Positions 25,159 to 33,264 of a stretch of 34,105 nt of DNA are shown here, one piece after another. Made by a program: the position numbers and the translations under genes. The notes beneath the pieces were generated by a model. That model had not been told where the DNA came from. It ran no database searches and was given only the letters and a program-made list of their open reading frames with translations. Source of the DNA: WS-9 sp036274595 (GTDB lineage Bacteria > Eisenbacteria > RBG-16-71-46 > SZUA-252); the NCBI GenBank assembly GCA_036274595.1, contig DASUFL010000149.1, forward strand, positions 1 to 34,105, read 5' to 3'. The stretch's first letter is position 1, and every line of letters starts with the position of its first letter.

Positions 25159-26211
25159 ATGAGGTCCGCGATCCGTCGCGGGCCTTCGACGATCCTCGTT
25201 CTCCTCGTTTCCTTCGTTTTCATCCTGAGCGCGCCGGCCAAGCCGGCGCGCGCCCAGGCCCTTCAGCTCCCGAGTCTCGAGCTCCCCTCCAATCCCGTCG
25301 TCGGCCCCTGGGTGCGCTATCGCGTGCGGACGCAGAGCCGGTCGCGCCCCGTCCGCGAGTACACGCAGCGGGTCGCGATCGTCGCGAAAGAGACCGTGGA
25401 CGGGCGCGTCGGGTACTGGGTGGAGCTCAAGACCGAGGGACAGCCTTCCGGGACCCGCATCGAGCGCGGGTTCCTCGTTCCGCCAGGGACAGCGGCCGCG
25501 GCGACGACCGACGACGAGGGTGAGCCCGCGCAGGTCTCTCCCTCCCGGAGGACGCGCCTCGAGCGCTATCAAGTGCTGCAGTCGAACGGGAAGCTCTACG
25601 AGTACCCCGCCGAGAAGCTGACCGAGCTCCGCTCGAGCGGCGACGTCGGGACGATCGAGCTCTTCGAGTTCGACACGACGATCCCGGCGGTGGTCGAGGA
25701 TCTGGGTCCGGACACGCTCCGGAGCGCCTCTCGCGTCGTACCCGCGACCGTCGTGTGCACGCGCCGCGCCGGGGCCGATGATTGGCCCGTGCCGGGCGAC
25801 ACCACGGTGGTGAACCGCCCCCTGCTCGTCCAGACCGTGTGGAAGAACGCGGCGGTGCCGATCACGGGAATCGCCCGCTCGCTCTTCCAGGCCACGACCG
25901 AGCGCGTGCCGGCAGCCACGCGCGATACCGCGCCGATCCAGGGAGCCGCGCCCCCCCGCCCGGACATCACGGGAAGCGCCGCGAGCTCGGTCCCGGTCGC
26001 GCAGGCTCCACCCCCAGCGCGGCCGCCGTTCGCTTCATCGCCCGCCTCGGGCTCGGCCATGCCGACCTCCTTCGCCCCCGTCATCTCGTGGACCGACCTC
26101 GTGCTCCTCGATCTCGGAGCCGACGCCAAACCCGAGGTCACGCAGACTCCGGAGCCGCTCCCGGACGCGTCCGCCCCCGCGGGACCTGGCAAGACCGGCA
26201 GCCCCCGCTGA
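25159..26211 (+). CDS. Secreted protein of unknown function
   Basis: 350 aa from the ATG at 25159, four bases after the cytochrome stop, with GGGAG 7 nt upstream. The signal peptide (~1-33) has RR, a long hydrophobic core (TILVLLVSFVFIL) and a likely cut after ARA. The mature part has beta-rich repeats of charged residues (VRYRVRTQSRSRPVREYTQR, YWVELKTEGQP) and a middle region with TTIPAVVEDLGPDTL. The last ~100 residues are rich in Pro, Ala and Ser and probably disordered. I do not recognise a family. Close coupling to the cytochrome gene suggests a shared periplasmic or envelope role. Confidence 0.85.
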   Translation: MRSAIRRGPSTILVLLVSFVFILSAPAKPARAQALQLPSLELPSNPVVGPWVRYRVRTQSRSRPVREYTQRVAIVAKETVDGRVGYWVELKTEGQPSGTRIERGFLVPPGTAAAATTDDEGEPAQVSPSRRTRLERYQVLQSNGKLYEYPAEKLTELRSSGDVGTIELFEFDTTIPAVVEDLGPDTLRSASRVVPATVVCTRRAGADDWPVPGDTTVVNRPLLVQTVWKNAAVPITGIARSLFQATTERVPAATRDTAPIQGAAPPRPDITGSAASSVPVAQAPPPARPPFASSPASGSAMPTSFAPVISWTDLVLLDLGADAKPEVTQTPEPLPDASAPAGPGKTGSPR

Positions 26212-26342
26212 CCCCCACCGAGCGCCTCTAGCCGCGGCTCCGCGGCACCCCTCCGCACTCCCTTGAGAACGGGGCCGTTCGGCCGATAGGGAGGACGCAG
26301 CCCCGGGCCATCGGGTCCGGATTTCCACACGAGGGGGAGCGC
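26212..26342 (+). promoter_or_regulatory. Leader region of the secretion/pilus operon
   Basis: 131 bp without an ORF. It contains a 7-bp GC inverted repeat (GCCGCGG-CT-CCGCGGC, 26231-26246) with no T tract, a weak TTGAGA (26263-26268) with GATAGG (26285-26290) 16 bp later, and GAGGGGGAG just before the ATG at 26343. A promoter for the operon here is plausible but not proven. Confidence 0.35.
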
Positions 26343-28034
26343 ATGAATCAGGGCCGCAGGAAGCCGCTCGGCCAGAGCCTCGTCGAGCAGGGACATCTGT
26401 CGCCCGAGGCTCTCGCGCGCGCGCTGGAGGAACAGCGCCGGACGGGCGCTTCGCTTCGCGACGTCCTCCTCCGTCTCGACCTCGCCCCCGAGGAAGCACT
26501 CCTCGACTATTACGAGGACACGGTGGGCGTGCCGCGGATGGACCTCACGACGTACATCCTCGAGCCGGAGATCGTGCGCCTCGTGCCCGAGCGCGTCGCG
26601 CGGCAGTTCCACGTGATTCCGCTCTTTCGGATCGGGAACACGATCACGGTCGCGATGGCGGACCCGCTCGACGTGGTGGCGCGCGACGAGGTGAAGCAGA
26701 GCACCGGGATGGAAGTGGACGTGGTCGTGTCCCCCGAGGGGCAGATCCGGCAGGCGATCGATCGCTACCACCCGGCCGCCGGGGTCGACCGGCTCGTGCG
26801 CATCGGCTCGCCCGGCGCGTCGAGCGCGGAGCCGGAGCCGCGCCTGGAAGAGGACGGGCCCATCATCCGCTTCGTCAACGCCATCGCGCAGCAGGCGATT
26901 CGCGAGGGCGCGTCGGACATTCATTTCGAGCCCGAGGAGTCGTCGTTCCGCGTGCGCTTCCGCGTGGACGGCGTGCTCCGGGAGGCCTCGCTCCAGTCGC
27001 GCGAGCTCTACGCGTCGGTGGTGTCGCGCATCAAGGTCATGGCCGCGCTCGACATCGCGGAGCGGCGGCTCCCGCAGGACGGCCGCTTCCGCATCAACGT
27101 GGGGGGGCGCGACCTCGACGTCCGCGTGTCGACCTTCCCCACGATTCACGGGGAGAACGTCGTGCTCCGCCTCCTCGACCGCTCGGCCGCGCTGATCGGG
27201 ATGGCCGAGCTCGGGCTCGGGCCTACGCCGCTCGAGCTGCTCGCGCGGATGATCGACCGTCCGAACGGGATGGTGCTCGTGACCGGCCCCACGGGGAGCG
27301 GCAAGACGACCACCCTCTACGCCTGCCTGCATCGGATCCAGGGAGTGGAGCGGAACATCGTGACCCTCGAGGATCCCGTCGAGATCCACCTCCCGTCCGT
27401 GCGGCAGACGCAGGTCGATCCCGACGTCGGGCTCACGTTCGCCCGCGGGCTGCGCGCGCTCCTCCGCCAGGATCCGGACGTGATCATGGTGGGCGAGATC
27501 CGGGACGCCGAGACGGCCGAGATCTCCGTCCGCTCGGCGCTCACGGGGCATCTCCTCCTCGCGACGCTCCACACGAACGACGCGTCCGGCGCGATTCCGC
27601 GGCTCCTCGACATGGATACCGAGCCGTTCCTCCTTTCGTCCGCGCTCGCCGGCGTGGTGGCGCAGCGCCTCGTGCGGCGCGTCTGCGATCGCTGCAAGAC
27701 GACGGCGGACGTGCCGCGCAACCTGCGCGAGGAGCTCGGCCTCCCCGCCGATGCGCGCTTCCTCCGCGGCAAGGGGTGCGTCGCGTGCGGACACGGCGGC
27801 TACAAGGGGCGGGTGGGCGTGTTCGAAGTGCTCGAGATGACCGACGCGATCCGCGAGCGGATCCACGCGCGCGCCTCGGGCGAGGAGATCGCGCGCACGG
27901 CGCGGGCCCTTGGGATGGTCACGCTCAAGGACGACGCGCTTCGCAAGGCGGCGCTCGGCCTGACCACGCTCGACGAGGCGCTCCGCGTGACGGCGGGGGA
28001 CAGCGGGCGGGCGCGGGCCGGCGCGGCCCGGTAG
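26343..28034 (+). CDS. gspE: Type II secretion / type IV pilus assembly ATPase (GspE/PilB)
   Basis: 563 aa. The N-terminal MshEN/GspE-N domain (~1-150) includes LGQSLVEQGHLSPEALARAL. In the ATPase core, SDIHFEPEES starts the N2 domain, Walker A is GPTGSGKTTTL (Lys321), the Asp box is EDPVEIHLPSVRQTQV, Walker B is VIMVGEIRDAETAE (Glu385), and the His box is TLHTND. The zinc-binding C-terminal motif is CDRC (Cys448, Cys451) and CVAC (Cys479, Cys482). It powers pseudopilus or pilus assembly from the cytoplasm. gspF follows after six bases. The GspE and PilB alternatives cannot be separated on this sequence; the H/I/J set downstream favours type II secretion. Confidence 0.94.
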   Translation: MNQGRRKPLGQSLVEQGHLSPEALARALEEQRRTGASLRDVLLRLDLAPEEALLDYYEDTVGVPRMDLTTYILEPEIVRLVPERVARQFHVIPLFRIGNTITVAMADPLDVVARDEVKQSTGMEVDVVVSPEGQIRQAIDRYHPAAGVDRLVRIGSPGASSAEPEPRLEEDGPIIRFVNAIAQQAIREGASDIHFEPEESSFRVRFRVDGVLREASLQSRELYASVVSRIKVMAALDIAERRLPQDGRFRINVGGRDLDVRVSTFPTIHGENVVLRLLDRSAALIGMAELGLGPTPLELLARMIDRPNGMVLVTGPTGSGKTTTLYACLHRIQGVERNIVTLEDPVEIHLPSVRQTQVDPDVGLTFARGLRALLRQDPDVIMVGEIRDAETAEISVRSALTGHLLLATLHTNDASGAIPRLLDMDTEPFLLSSALAGVVAQRLVRRVCDRCKTTADVPRNLREELGLPADARFLRGKGCVACGHGGYKGRVGVFEVLEMTDAIRERIHARASGEEIARTARALGMVTLKDDALRKAALGLTTLDEALRVTAGDSGRARAGAAR

Positions 28035-28040
28035 CGCGCC

Positions 28041-29255
28041 ATGCCTTCCTTCCGGTACAGGGCGGCGGCGGCCGCGGGCGGAACCCGCGTCGGCGAAGTC
28101 GAGGCGGTGGATCTCGACCAGGCGATCGGCCGCGTCCGCGACCTCGGGCTCACGCCGATCCAGCTCGATCCGGCCGGCGCGCGCGCCCAGGCGCCGCGCC
28201 TTTCGCTTCCGAAGCGGCGGGTCTCCGCGTCCGAGCTCATCCTCTTCACGCGCCAGCTCGAGACCATGCTCGACGCAGGGCTCCCGCTCCTGGCCGCGCT
28301 CGAGACGCTCGAGGCCCAGGCGGGGGACGCATCGCTGCGCGACGGGGTGCGCGGCGTGCGCGCGGCGGTGGAGCAGGGGAGCACCCTCACCGAGGCGATG
28401 CGCGCCTACCCGCACTGCTTTCCGACGCTCTACACGAATCTCGTTCACGCGGGGGAGGAGGGGGGCCTCCTGCCCGCGATGCTCGACCGTCTCGGCGGCG
28501 TGCTCGAGCACCAGGAAGAGACGCGCCAGCGGATCCAGTCGGCCGTCTTCTATCCGCTGATCGTCCTCTCGGAGCTCCTGGTCGCGTTCATCGTCCTGGT
28601 CAAGCTCGTGCTTCCCAAGTTCGCGACCCTGTTCCGGAACCTGAACGCGGAGCTCCCGCTTCCGACCCGGGTCCTGATCGCGGTCAGCGACTTCTTCGAC
28701 GCGTATGGCTGGCAGGCGCTCGTCCTGGCGGTGCTCCTCGGCGTGGGCGCGGCGCTCTGGCTCAGGACCGAGCGCGGCCGCCGGCGCTTCGACGCGCTCC
28801 TCCTCGCCATCCCGCTCTTCGGACCGATCATGCAAAAGGTGGCGATGGCCCGCTTCGCGCGCGTCCTCGCGGCGCTCGTCGAGAGCGGCGTCCCGATCGT
28901 GCGCGCGGTCGCGATCTCCCGTGGGGTGCTGGGCAACCGGAGCCTCGAAGCGGAGATCGACCGGATGCGGGATGGCCTCATCGCGGGGGAGGGGCTGGCG
29001 GCCCCGCTCCAGGGGAGCCGCACCGTGCCTCCACTCCTCGTCCGGATGCTCGCGGTGGGGGAAGAGACCGGATCCCTCGGAAAGATGCTGGTCCGGACCG
29101 CCCGCTTCTACGACCGGGACGTCGATTACGCGGTCAAGAACCTGGCCACGGCGCTGGAGCCGGCGCTCCTCGTGGTTCTCGGTATCTCCGTGCTGTTCAC
29201 GGCGTTAGCCGTGTTCCTCCCCCTCTGGAACCTGATGAACGCCTTCCGCCACTAG
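28041..29255 (+). CDS. gspF: Type II secretion / pilus inner-membrane platform protein (GspF/PilC)
   Basis: 404 aa, typical GspF length. It begins PSFRYRAAAAAGG with the usual GEVEAVDLDQAI segment, then two homologous T2SSF domains. The first (~70-195) has LILFTRQLETMLDAGLPLL and a membrane helix at ~170-195. The second (~270-395) has AMARFARVLAALVESGVPIV and GNRSLEAEI, and ends with the GEETGSLGKML motif and a C-terminal helix. It is the polytopic platform that couples the GspE motor to pseudopilin addition. Confidence 0.94.
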   Translation: MPSFRYRAAAAAGGTRVGEVEAVDLDQAIGRVRDLGLTPIQLDPAGARAQAPRLSLPKRRVSASELILFTRQLETMLDAGLPLLAALETLEAQAGDASLRDGVRGVRAAVEQGSTLTEAMRAYPHCFPTLYTNLVHAGEEGGLLPAMLDRLGGVLEHQEETRQRIQSAVFYPLIVLSELLVAFIVLVKLVLPKFATLFRNLNAELPLPTRVLIAVSDFFDAYGWQALVLAVLLGVGAALWLRTERGRRRFDALLLAIPLFGPIMQKVAMARFARVLAALVESGVPIVRAVAISRGVLGNRSLEAEIDRMRDGLIAGEGLAAPLQGSRTVPPLLVRMLAVGEETGSLGKMLVRTARFYDRDVDYAVKNLATALEPALLVVLGISVLFTALAVFLPLWNLMNAFRH

Positions 29256-29375
29256 GGGTTGCCGAACGCGTTCAAGGTGGGCGGGCGTCGTGCCGAAGAT
29301 TCAAGGGTCAAGGGCCCCAGGCAGCCATTCCGCCCCAGGGGCGGGGCGTCTCGCAATCCAAGGAGGTTGGCCGTT

Positions 29376-29756
29376 ATGCACCGGACGAAGTCGGAGTCGG
29401 GCTTCACGCTGATCGAGCTGGTCATCGTGATCGTGATCCTGGGCATCCTCGCGGCCGTCGCCATTCCGAAGTACGAGGACATGCGCGAGCAGGCTCGCGT
29501 CGCCACGATCAAAGGGCAGCTGGGCGCGATCCGCTCGGCGGTCGCGATCCAGTACGCGCGCAATGCGCTGAACGGACACGGAGGATTCCCGCCGCTCGAC
29601 GGCACGATCTTCGCCGAAGGGCGCGTCCCGAAGGAGCCGATCAACCAGCTGAGCAACGTGAAGACGACGCCCGGCGTGGACGGCTCCGGCGGATGGGTCT
29701 ACCAGCAGGCCACCGGCATCGTGAAGGTCAACCTGAACGCCTACTCGTCGTACTGA
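29376..29756 (+). CDS. gspG: Major pseudopilin-like protein (GspG/type IV pilin)
   Basis: 126 aa from the ATG at 29376, with a strong AAGGAGG (29360-29366) nine bases before it. The prepilin site is KSESG-FTLIEL, with Glu at +5 after cleavage, and a long hydrophobic helix follows (VIVIVILGILAAVAIPKYED). The short C-terminal domain has EPINQLSNVKTTPG and a GGWVYQQATG motif as in GspG. Its own strong ribosome-binding site and a ~120-bp upstream gap with a tandem TCAAGGG repeat (29301-29314) and a CGCCCC-A-GGGGCG inverted repeat (29331-29343) suggest separate, higher expression, as expected for the main fibre subunit. Confidence 0.92.
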   Translation: MHRTKSESGFTLIELVIVIVILGILAAVAIPKYEDMREQARVATIKGQLGAIRSAVAIQYARNALNGHGGFPPLDGTIFAEGRVPKEPINQLSNVKTTPGVDGSGGWVYQQATGIVKVNLNAYSSY

Positions 29757-29847
29757 TCGCCCCCGCGACGACGCGGGAGCACGAATCCTGGCGGGGCGGG
29801 CCCGACTCCCGCTCCGCCTCGAACGTTTCGGAGAGGCCCTTCCTGCC
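29757..29847 (+). other. Spacer between gspG and the DUF2723 gene with a short hairpin
   Basis: 91 bp with no gene. Five bases after the gspG stop is a 6-bp hairpin, CCCGCG-ACGA-CGCGGG (29762-29777), with no T tract after it. It may protect the gspG mRNA end or limit read-through, but that is inference. GAGAGG near the end is a weak ribosome-binding site for the next gene. Confidence 0.35.
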
Positions 29848-31854
29848 GTGACGCAGAAGCTCTGGATTCGACCGGCTCTCGTGAGCGCCGCGGTCGCCGC
29901 GGTCGCGCTCGCGCTCTATTCCGCCACGCTGGCTCCCGGCGTGGGAGCGGGGGACTCGGGCGAGCTCCTGCTCGCGGCTCAGACCCTCGGCGTGCCGCAC
30001 CCTCCCGGCTATCCGCTCTGGACCCTCCTCGCGCGCATCGCGGCGATGCTCCCGTGGGGCGACGTCGCCGGACGGGTCAACGCGCTCTCGGCGATCTTCG
30101 CCGCGCTCGGCGCGGGGCTCTTCCACATGCTCGCGCGCCGCGCGGGCCTCCGCCCCTTCGCGGCGCTCGTCGCGACCGCGCTCTACGCCGCGTCGATCAC
30201 GATCTGGAGCGCCGCGGTGGAGACCGAGGTCTACGCCCTGGCCGCCCCCTGCTTCCTCCTGCTCGTGCTCCTCGCGTGGCGCGCCCGCTCGCGGCGCACG
30301 GCGTCGATGCGGAGCGACGCGCTCGCCTTTTTCGCGATCGGCCTGGCGCCGGTCGTGCACCAGACGCTCGCATTCCCGGCCACGTTCCTCGGCATCTGGA
30401 TGCTCGAGCGGGACGCGCGGCTGGCCCGCGTCCTGCGCGGCCTCGTCTGGTCGTCGATCGGGTCCACGCTCTTCCTCGTGGTCGCGCTCCGGAGCGGCGC
30501 GCCGGGTAGCTTCACGTTCGCGTCCGAGACCGGCGCCCTGGGTGCGGTCGACGGGATCCTGCGTCAGGGCTATGGCGCGCTCCGCCAGCACCCCATGTCC
30601 ACGCGCCTCGCGCTCTCGGAGCTGGGGGCGATGGCGGGAAGCGTCGCGGCATCGATCGGCGCGGCGGCCGCGCTCCTGGCCCTTCTCGGCGCCTGGCTCG
30701 CGCGCCGCGAGCGCGCGACGCTCCGGCTCGTCGCCGTGGCCGCCGCGACCATCCCGGTGGCGCTCGTCCTTCTCGTCGGGTTCCTGCCCGACGCCGAGCA
30801 TGTCGCGCAGATCGCGCCGTTCCTGGCGCCGGTCGTGGCCGCCGCCTGCCTCATGGCCGGAGCCGGCGCGGAGGCCGCCGTGCGCCGCGTGCCGCACGCG
30901 TTCCGCTGGCCGGTTTTGGCCGCTGCCGCGACGTGCGCGCTCGCGACCGTGATCGCGCACCAGGGACTCTCGGATCGCCACGACTTCGAGCTCGCCGATC
31001 GCTACGCGCGCGATCTCCTCGCTCCCTTGCCGCAAGGCGCGACGCTCATCCTCGACGGGGACAACGAGACCTTCCTGACCGCGTACGCGACCCGGCTGCG
31101 CGGGCTCCGTCCCGACGTCACGCTGATCCACCGGCGCGGGTACATCTTCGGCGACGTCTACGGTCTCGCGGGCATGCCGCGATCGCGCTGGACCGAGATC
31201 GCGCATCGCGCGGATCTCGAGCGCCTGCGCGAGAGCAAGGTCCCCGTCTACTACACGACGCCCCCCGAGGATCTGATCGACGCCGGCGTCGTGTTCCGCC
31301 AGGAGGGGCTCGTCAGCCGGGCTCTCCCGCCGCGCCCGGCGTGGAAGGAGCCGCCCCGGCGCGTCGAGCCGAAGCCGTGGCTTCCGCCCGCCGACTGGCC
31401 GAGGAGCGCGGCGCTCCTTGGCGGGAAGCCGAAGCGCTACGACTTCGTGACCCGGAAGCTCGCGGTCTCCTACTCGGACGCCGCGGCGCGCGCCCTCTGG
31501 AGCCAGGGGCTCGTCGCGGAATCGATCCCGTGGTTCGAGGATGCCGCGCGCGTGGGCTACGACATCGCGGGGGCGCACCTCAATCTGGCCACGGCGCTCG
31601 CGACGGCGGGCGTGCCGGAGCGCGCGCTCGACGAGCTCCTCACCGCCCGCGCCGTCGCGCCGCTCGACCCGGAACCGGCCGCGCGCGTCGCCGTCTTCCT
31701 TGGGGCCGCCGGCCGCCACGAAGACGCGGCCCGCTGGTTCGAGCGCGCCTATCGGATCGATCCGCTTCCCACCTTCGCCACCGACGCGGCGCGCGCCTGG
31801 GCGCGCGCGGGGAACGTGGAGCGGTCGCGGTACTGGAGGGAGCGCACCGGATGA
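29848..31854 (+). CDS. DUF2723 / TMEM260-like membrane glycosyltransferase with C-terminal TPR-like repeats
   Basis: 668 aa, GTG start. The N-terminal membrane domain has APGVGAGDSGELLLAAQTLG (Asp36, Glu39) and GVPHPPGYPLW, the signature I know for DUF2723, followed by ~10 predicted helices to ~370. A soluble region then carries ILDGDNETF, and residues ~545-668 form TPR-like helical repeats. In animals the DUF2723 protein TMEM260 is a protein O-mannosyltransferase, so sugar transfer to exported proteins is the likely role. It sits between gspG and gspH, so pseudopilins or the secreted cargo are possible acceptors. The sugar and acceptor are not known. Confidence 0.85.
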   Translation: MTQKLWIRPALVSAAVAAVALALYSATLAPGVGAGDSGELLLAAQTLGVPHPPGYPLWTLLARIAAMLPWGDVAGRVNALSAIFAALGAGLFHMLARRAGLRPFAALVATALYAASITIWSAAVETEVYALAAPCFLLLVLLAWRARSRRTASMRSDALAFFAIGLAPVVHQTLAFPATFLGIWMLERDARLARVLRGLVWSSIGSTLFLVVALRSGAPGSFTFASETGALGAVDGILRQGYGALRQHPMSTRLALSELGAMAGSVAASIGAAAALLALLGAWLARRERATLRLVAVAAATIPVALVLLVGFLPDAEHVAQIAPFLAPVVAAACLMAGAGAEAAVRRVPHAFRWPVLAAAATCALATVIAHQGLSDRHDFELADRYARDLLAPLPQGATLILDGDNETFLTAYATRLRGLRPDVTLIHRRGYIFGDVYGLAGMPRSRWTEIAHRADLERLRESKVPVYYTTPPEDLIDAGVVFRQEGLVSRALPPRPAWKEPPRRVEPKPWLPPADWPRSAALLGGKPKRYDFVTRKLAVSYSDAAARALWSQGLVAESIPWFEDAARVGYDIAGAHLNLATALATAGVPERALDELLTARAVAPLDPEPAARVAVFLGAAGRHEDAARWFERAYRIDPLPTFATDAARAWARAGNVERSRYWRERTG

Positions 31855-32372
31855 TCCGGACCCTCGCATCGAAGCGCGCCGCGCGCGGATTCACCCTGGT
31901 CGAGCTCGTGCTCATCATCTCGATCCTCGGGCTCCTCGTGGTCATCGCCGTTCCGGACCGGAGCGCGGTGGACGAGGTGTCGCTCCGGTCGGCGGCGCGG
32001 AGGCTCGCGTCCGACATCCGCTACGCGCAGGGGCAGTCGATCGCGCGGCGCATCCGCCACGGCGTCCGGTTCGAGCTGGCGGAGAAGCGCTACGAGGTCG
32101 TGGCGACGGGACGGGGCGAGCCGATCGAGGACCCCGGCGCGCGCGGCCACGCGCTCGTCGTCTCCTTCAAGGATCCGTCCGCCGCGCACGGCGTCACGCT
32201 CGTGTCGGCCTCGTTCGACGGCGCGCCCGAGGTGTCGTTCGACTATTTCGGCGTGCCCAGCAACGTCGCCGGACGGGAGATCCGGCGCCCCGGCCTCGTC
32301 GTGCTCGCGTGCGGCGGGATGACGTCCTCGGTCGAGATCGCGCCCGGCACCGGCAAGGTGACCGTCCGATGA
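31851..32372 (+). CDS. gspH: GspH-like minor pseudopilin
   Basis: 173 aa, ATG at 31851 overlapping the upstream stop by 4 nt (ATGA). The prepilin site is RAARG-FTLVEL, with Glu at +5. The transmembrane helix is VLIISILGLLVVIAVP. SLRSAARRLASDIRYAQGQSI is the characteristic GspH segment, and the C-terminal half is beta-rich. It is one of the minor tip pseudopilins and is followed at once by the I-, J- and K-like genes. Confidence 0.88.
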   Translation: MIRTLASKRAARGFTLVELVLIISILGLLVVIAVPDRSAVDEVSLRSAARRLASDIRYAQGQSIARRIRHGVRFELAEKRYEVVATGRGEPIEDPGARGHALVVSFKDPSAAHGVTLVSASFDGAPEVSFDYFGVPSNVAGREIRRPGLVVLACGGMTSSVEIAPGTGKVTVR

Positions 32373-32755
32373 AGCAGGCCGGGTTCACCCTCATCGAGGT
32401 CGTTCTGATCCTCGTGATCGTGGGGGTCGCGATCCTGCCGCTCAGCCTGCTCTTCGCGAACGCGTCGATTCGCTCCGGCGAGGCCCGGGACGCGACGACG
32501 GCGGCGCAGCTCGCGCAGGCGAAGATGGAGGAGATCGCCGCGGACAAGAGCTCGCCCGCGCGCGGATTCGACTACCTCGATACGGCCAACTATCCGCCCG
32601 AGAACCCGGTGGTCGCGTTCCCGCGGTTCCGGCGGTCGGTCCTCGTGTCGGCCGACTCGACCTTCGACGGCGTTCGGTTCCGCGCGGTCAACGTCACCGT
32701 GTCCACGTCCTCGATTCCGCCGGTGACCCTGACCACCTGGTTCGCGGGGCACTGA
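32369..32755 (+). CDS. gspI: GspI-like minor pseudopilin
   Basis: 128 aa, ATG at 32369 overlapping gspH by 4 nt (ATGA). The prepilin site is KQAG-FTLIEV, with Glu at +5 and a helix LILVIVGVAILPLSLLF. The segment AAQLAQAKMEEIAADK is typical of GspI/PilV proteins. The C-terminal part is a small beta domain. Position and size agree with GspI; a PilV naming would also fit. Confidence 0.83.
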   Translation: MKQAGFTLIEVVLILVIVGVAILPLSLLFANASIRSGEARDATTAAQLAQAKMEEIAADKSSPARGFDYLDTANYPPENPVVAFPRFRRSVLVSADSTFDGVRFRAVNVTVSTSSIPPVTLTTWFAGH

Positions 32756-33264
32756 TGGCGCCGCGGCCGCTCTCCCAGGAGGGCTTCACCCTGATCGAGC
32801 TCCTCATCGTGATCGTCGTCGTGTCGATCGCCGGGCTCGTCCTCTCGGGCGTGCTCCGCGAGGCCGCGCGCACGTACGCGTTCATCGACGTGGAGAAGGA
32901 GCTGGTCCAGGAATCGCGCTACGCCAAGGAGCGGATGACCCGCGAGGTCATGGGGGCCCCCCGCGGCGGGATCCGCGCGGCCCATCCCCGATCGATCACC
33001 GTGGTCGACGCCGACTCCGCCCTCGTGACGTTCGCGTGGGACGGCGTGCGCGGCGGCGACCTGGTCTGCGTGCGGGACGGATCGAGCGCGCCGCTCGCGT
33101 CGAACGTCGACTCGCTCGCCTTCGCCTACTTCGACGGCTCCGGCCGGCTGCTCCGATCGGCGGACCCCACGAGCCTTCGCCGCGTCTCGATCTATCTCCG
33201 TCTCGCGCGGGATGGACACGAGGTCTCGGGCGTGGGGAGCGCCTTCCTGAGGTCCGCCACATGA
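32755..33264 (+). CDS. gspJ: GspJ-like minor pseudopilin
   Basis: 169 aa, ATG at 32755 sharing one base with the previous stop (TGATG). The prepilin site is SQEG-FTLIEL, with Glu at +5 and a helix LIVIVVVSIAGLVLSG. LVQESRYAKERMTREV matches the helix that follows in GspJ/PilW. The rest is beta-rich and ends in a SIYLRLARDG strand. It probably forms the tip complex with the H-, I- and K-like proteins. Confidence 0.82.
   Translation: MAPRPLSQEGFTLIELLIVIVVVSIAGLVLSGVLREAARTYAFIDVEKELVQESRYAKERMTREVMGAPRGGIRAAHPRSITVVDADSALVTFAWDGVRGGDLVCVRDGSSAPLASNVDSLAFAYFDGSGRLLRSADPTSLRRVSIYLRLARDGHEVSGVGSAFLRSAT

Noticed and set aside
26231..26246. GC-rich inverted repeat after the secreted-protein gene as a terminator
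   Set aside because: It has only a 2-nt spacer and no following T tract, unlike the clear terminator at 23675-23711.
25596..28835. A 1079-codon open frame on the minus strand
   Set aside because: It spans the reverse of three genes with clear families (secreted protein, gspE, gspF) and shows only antisense-type composition.
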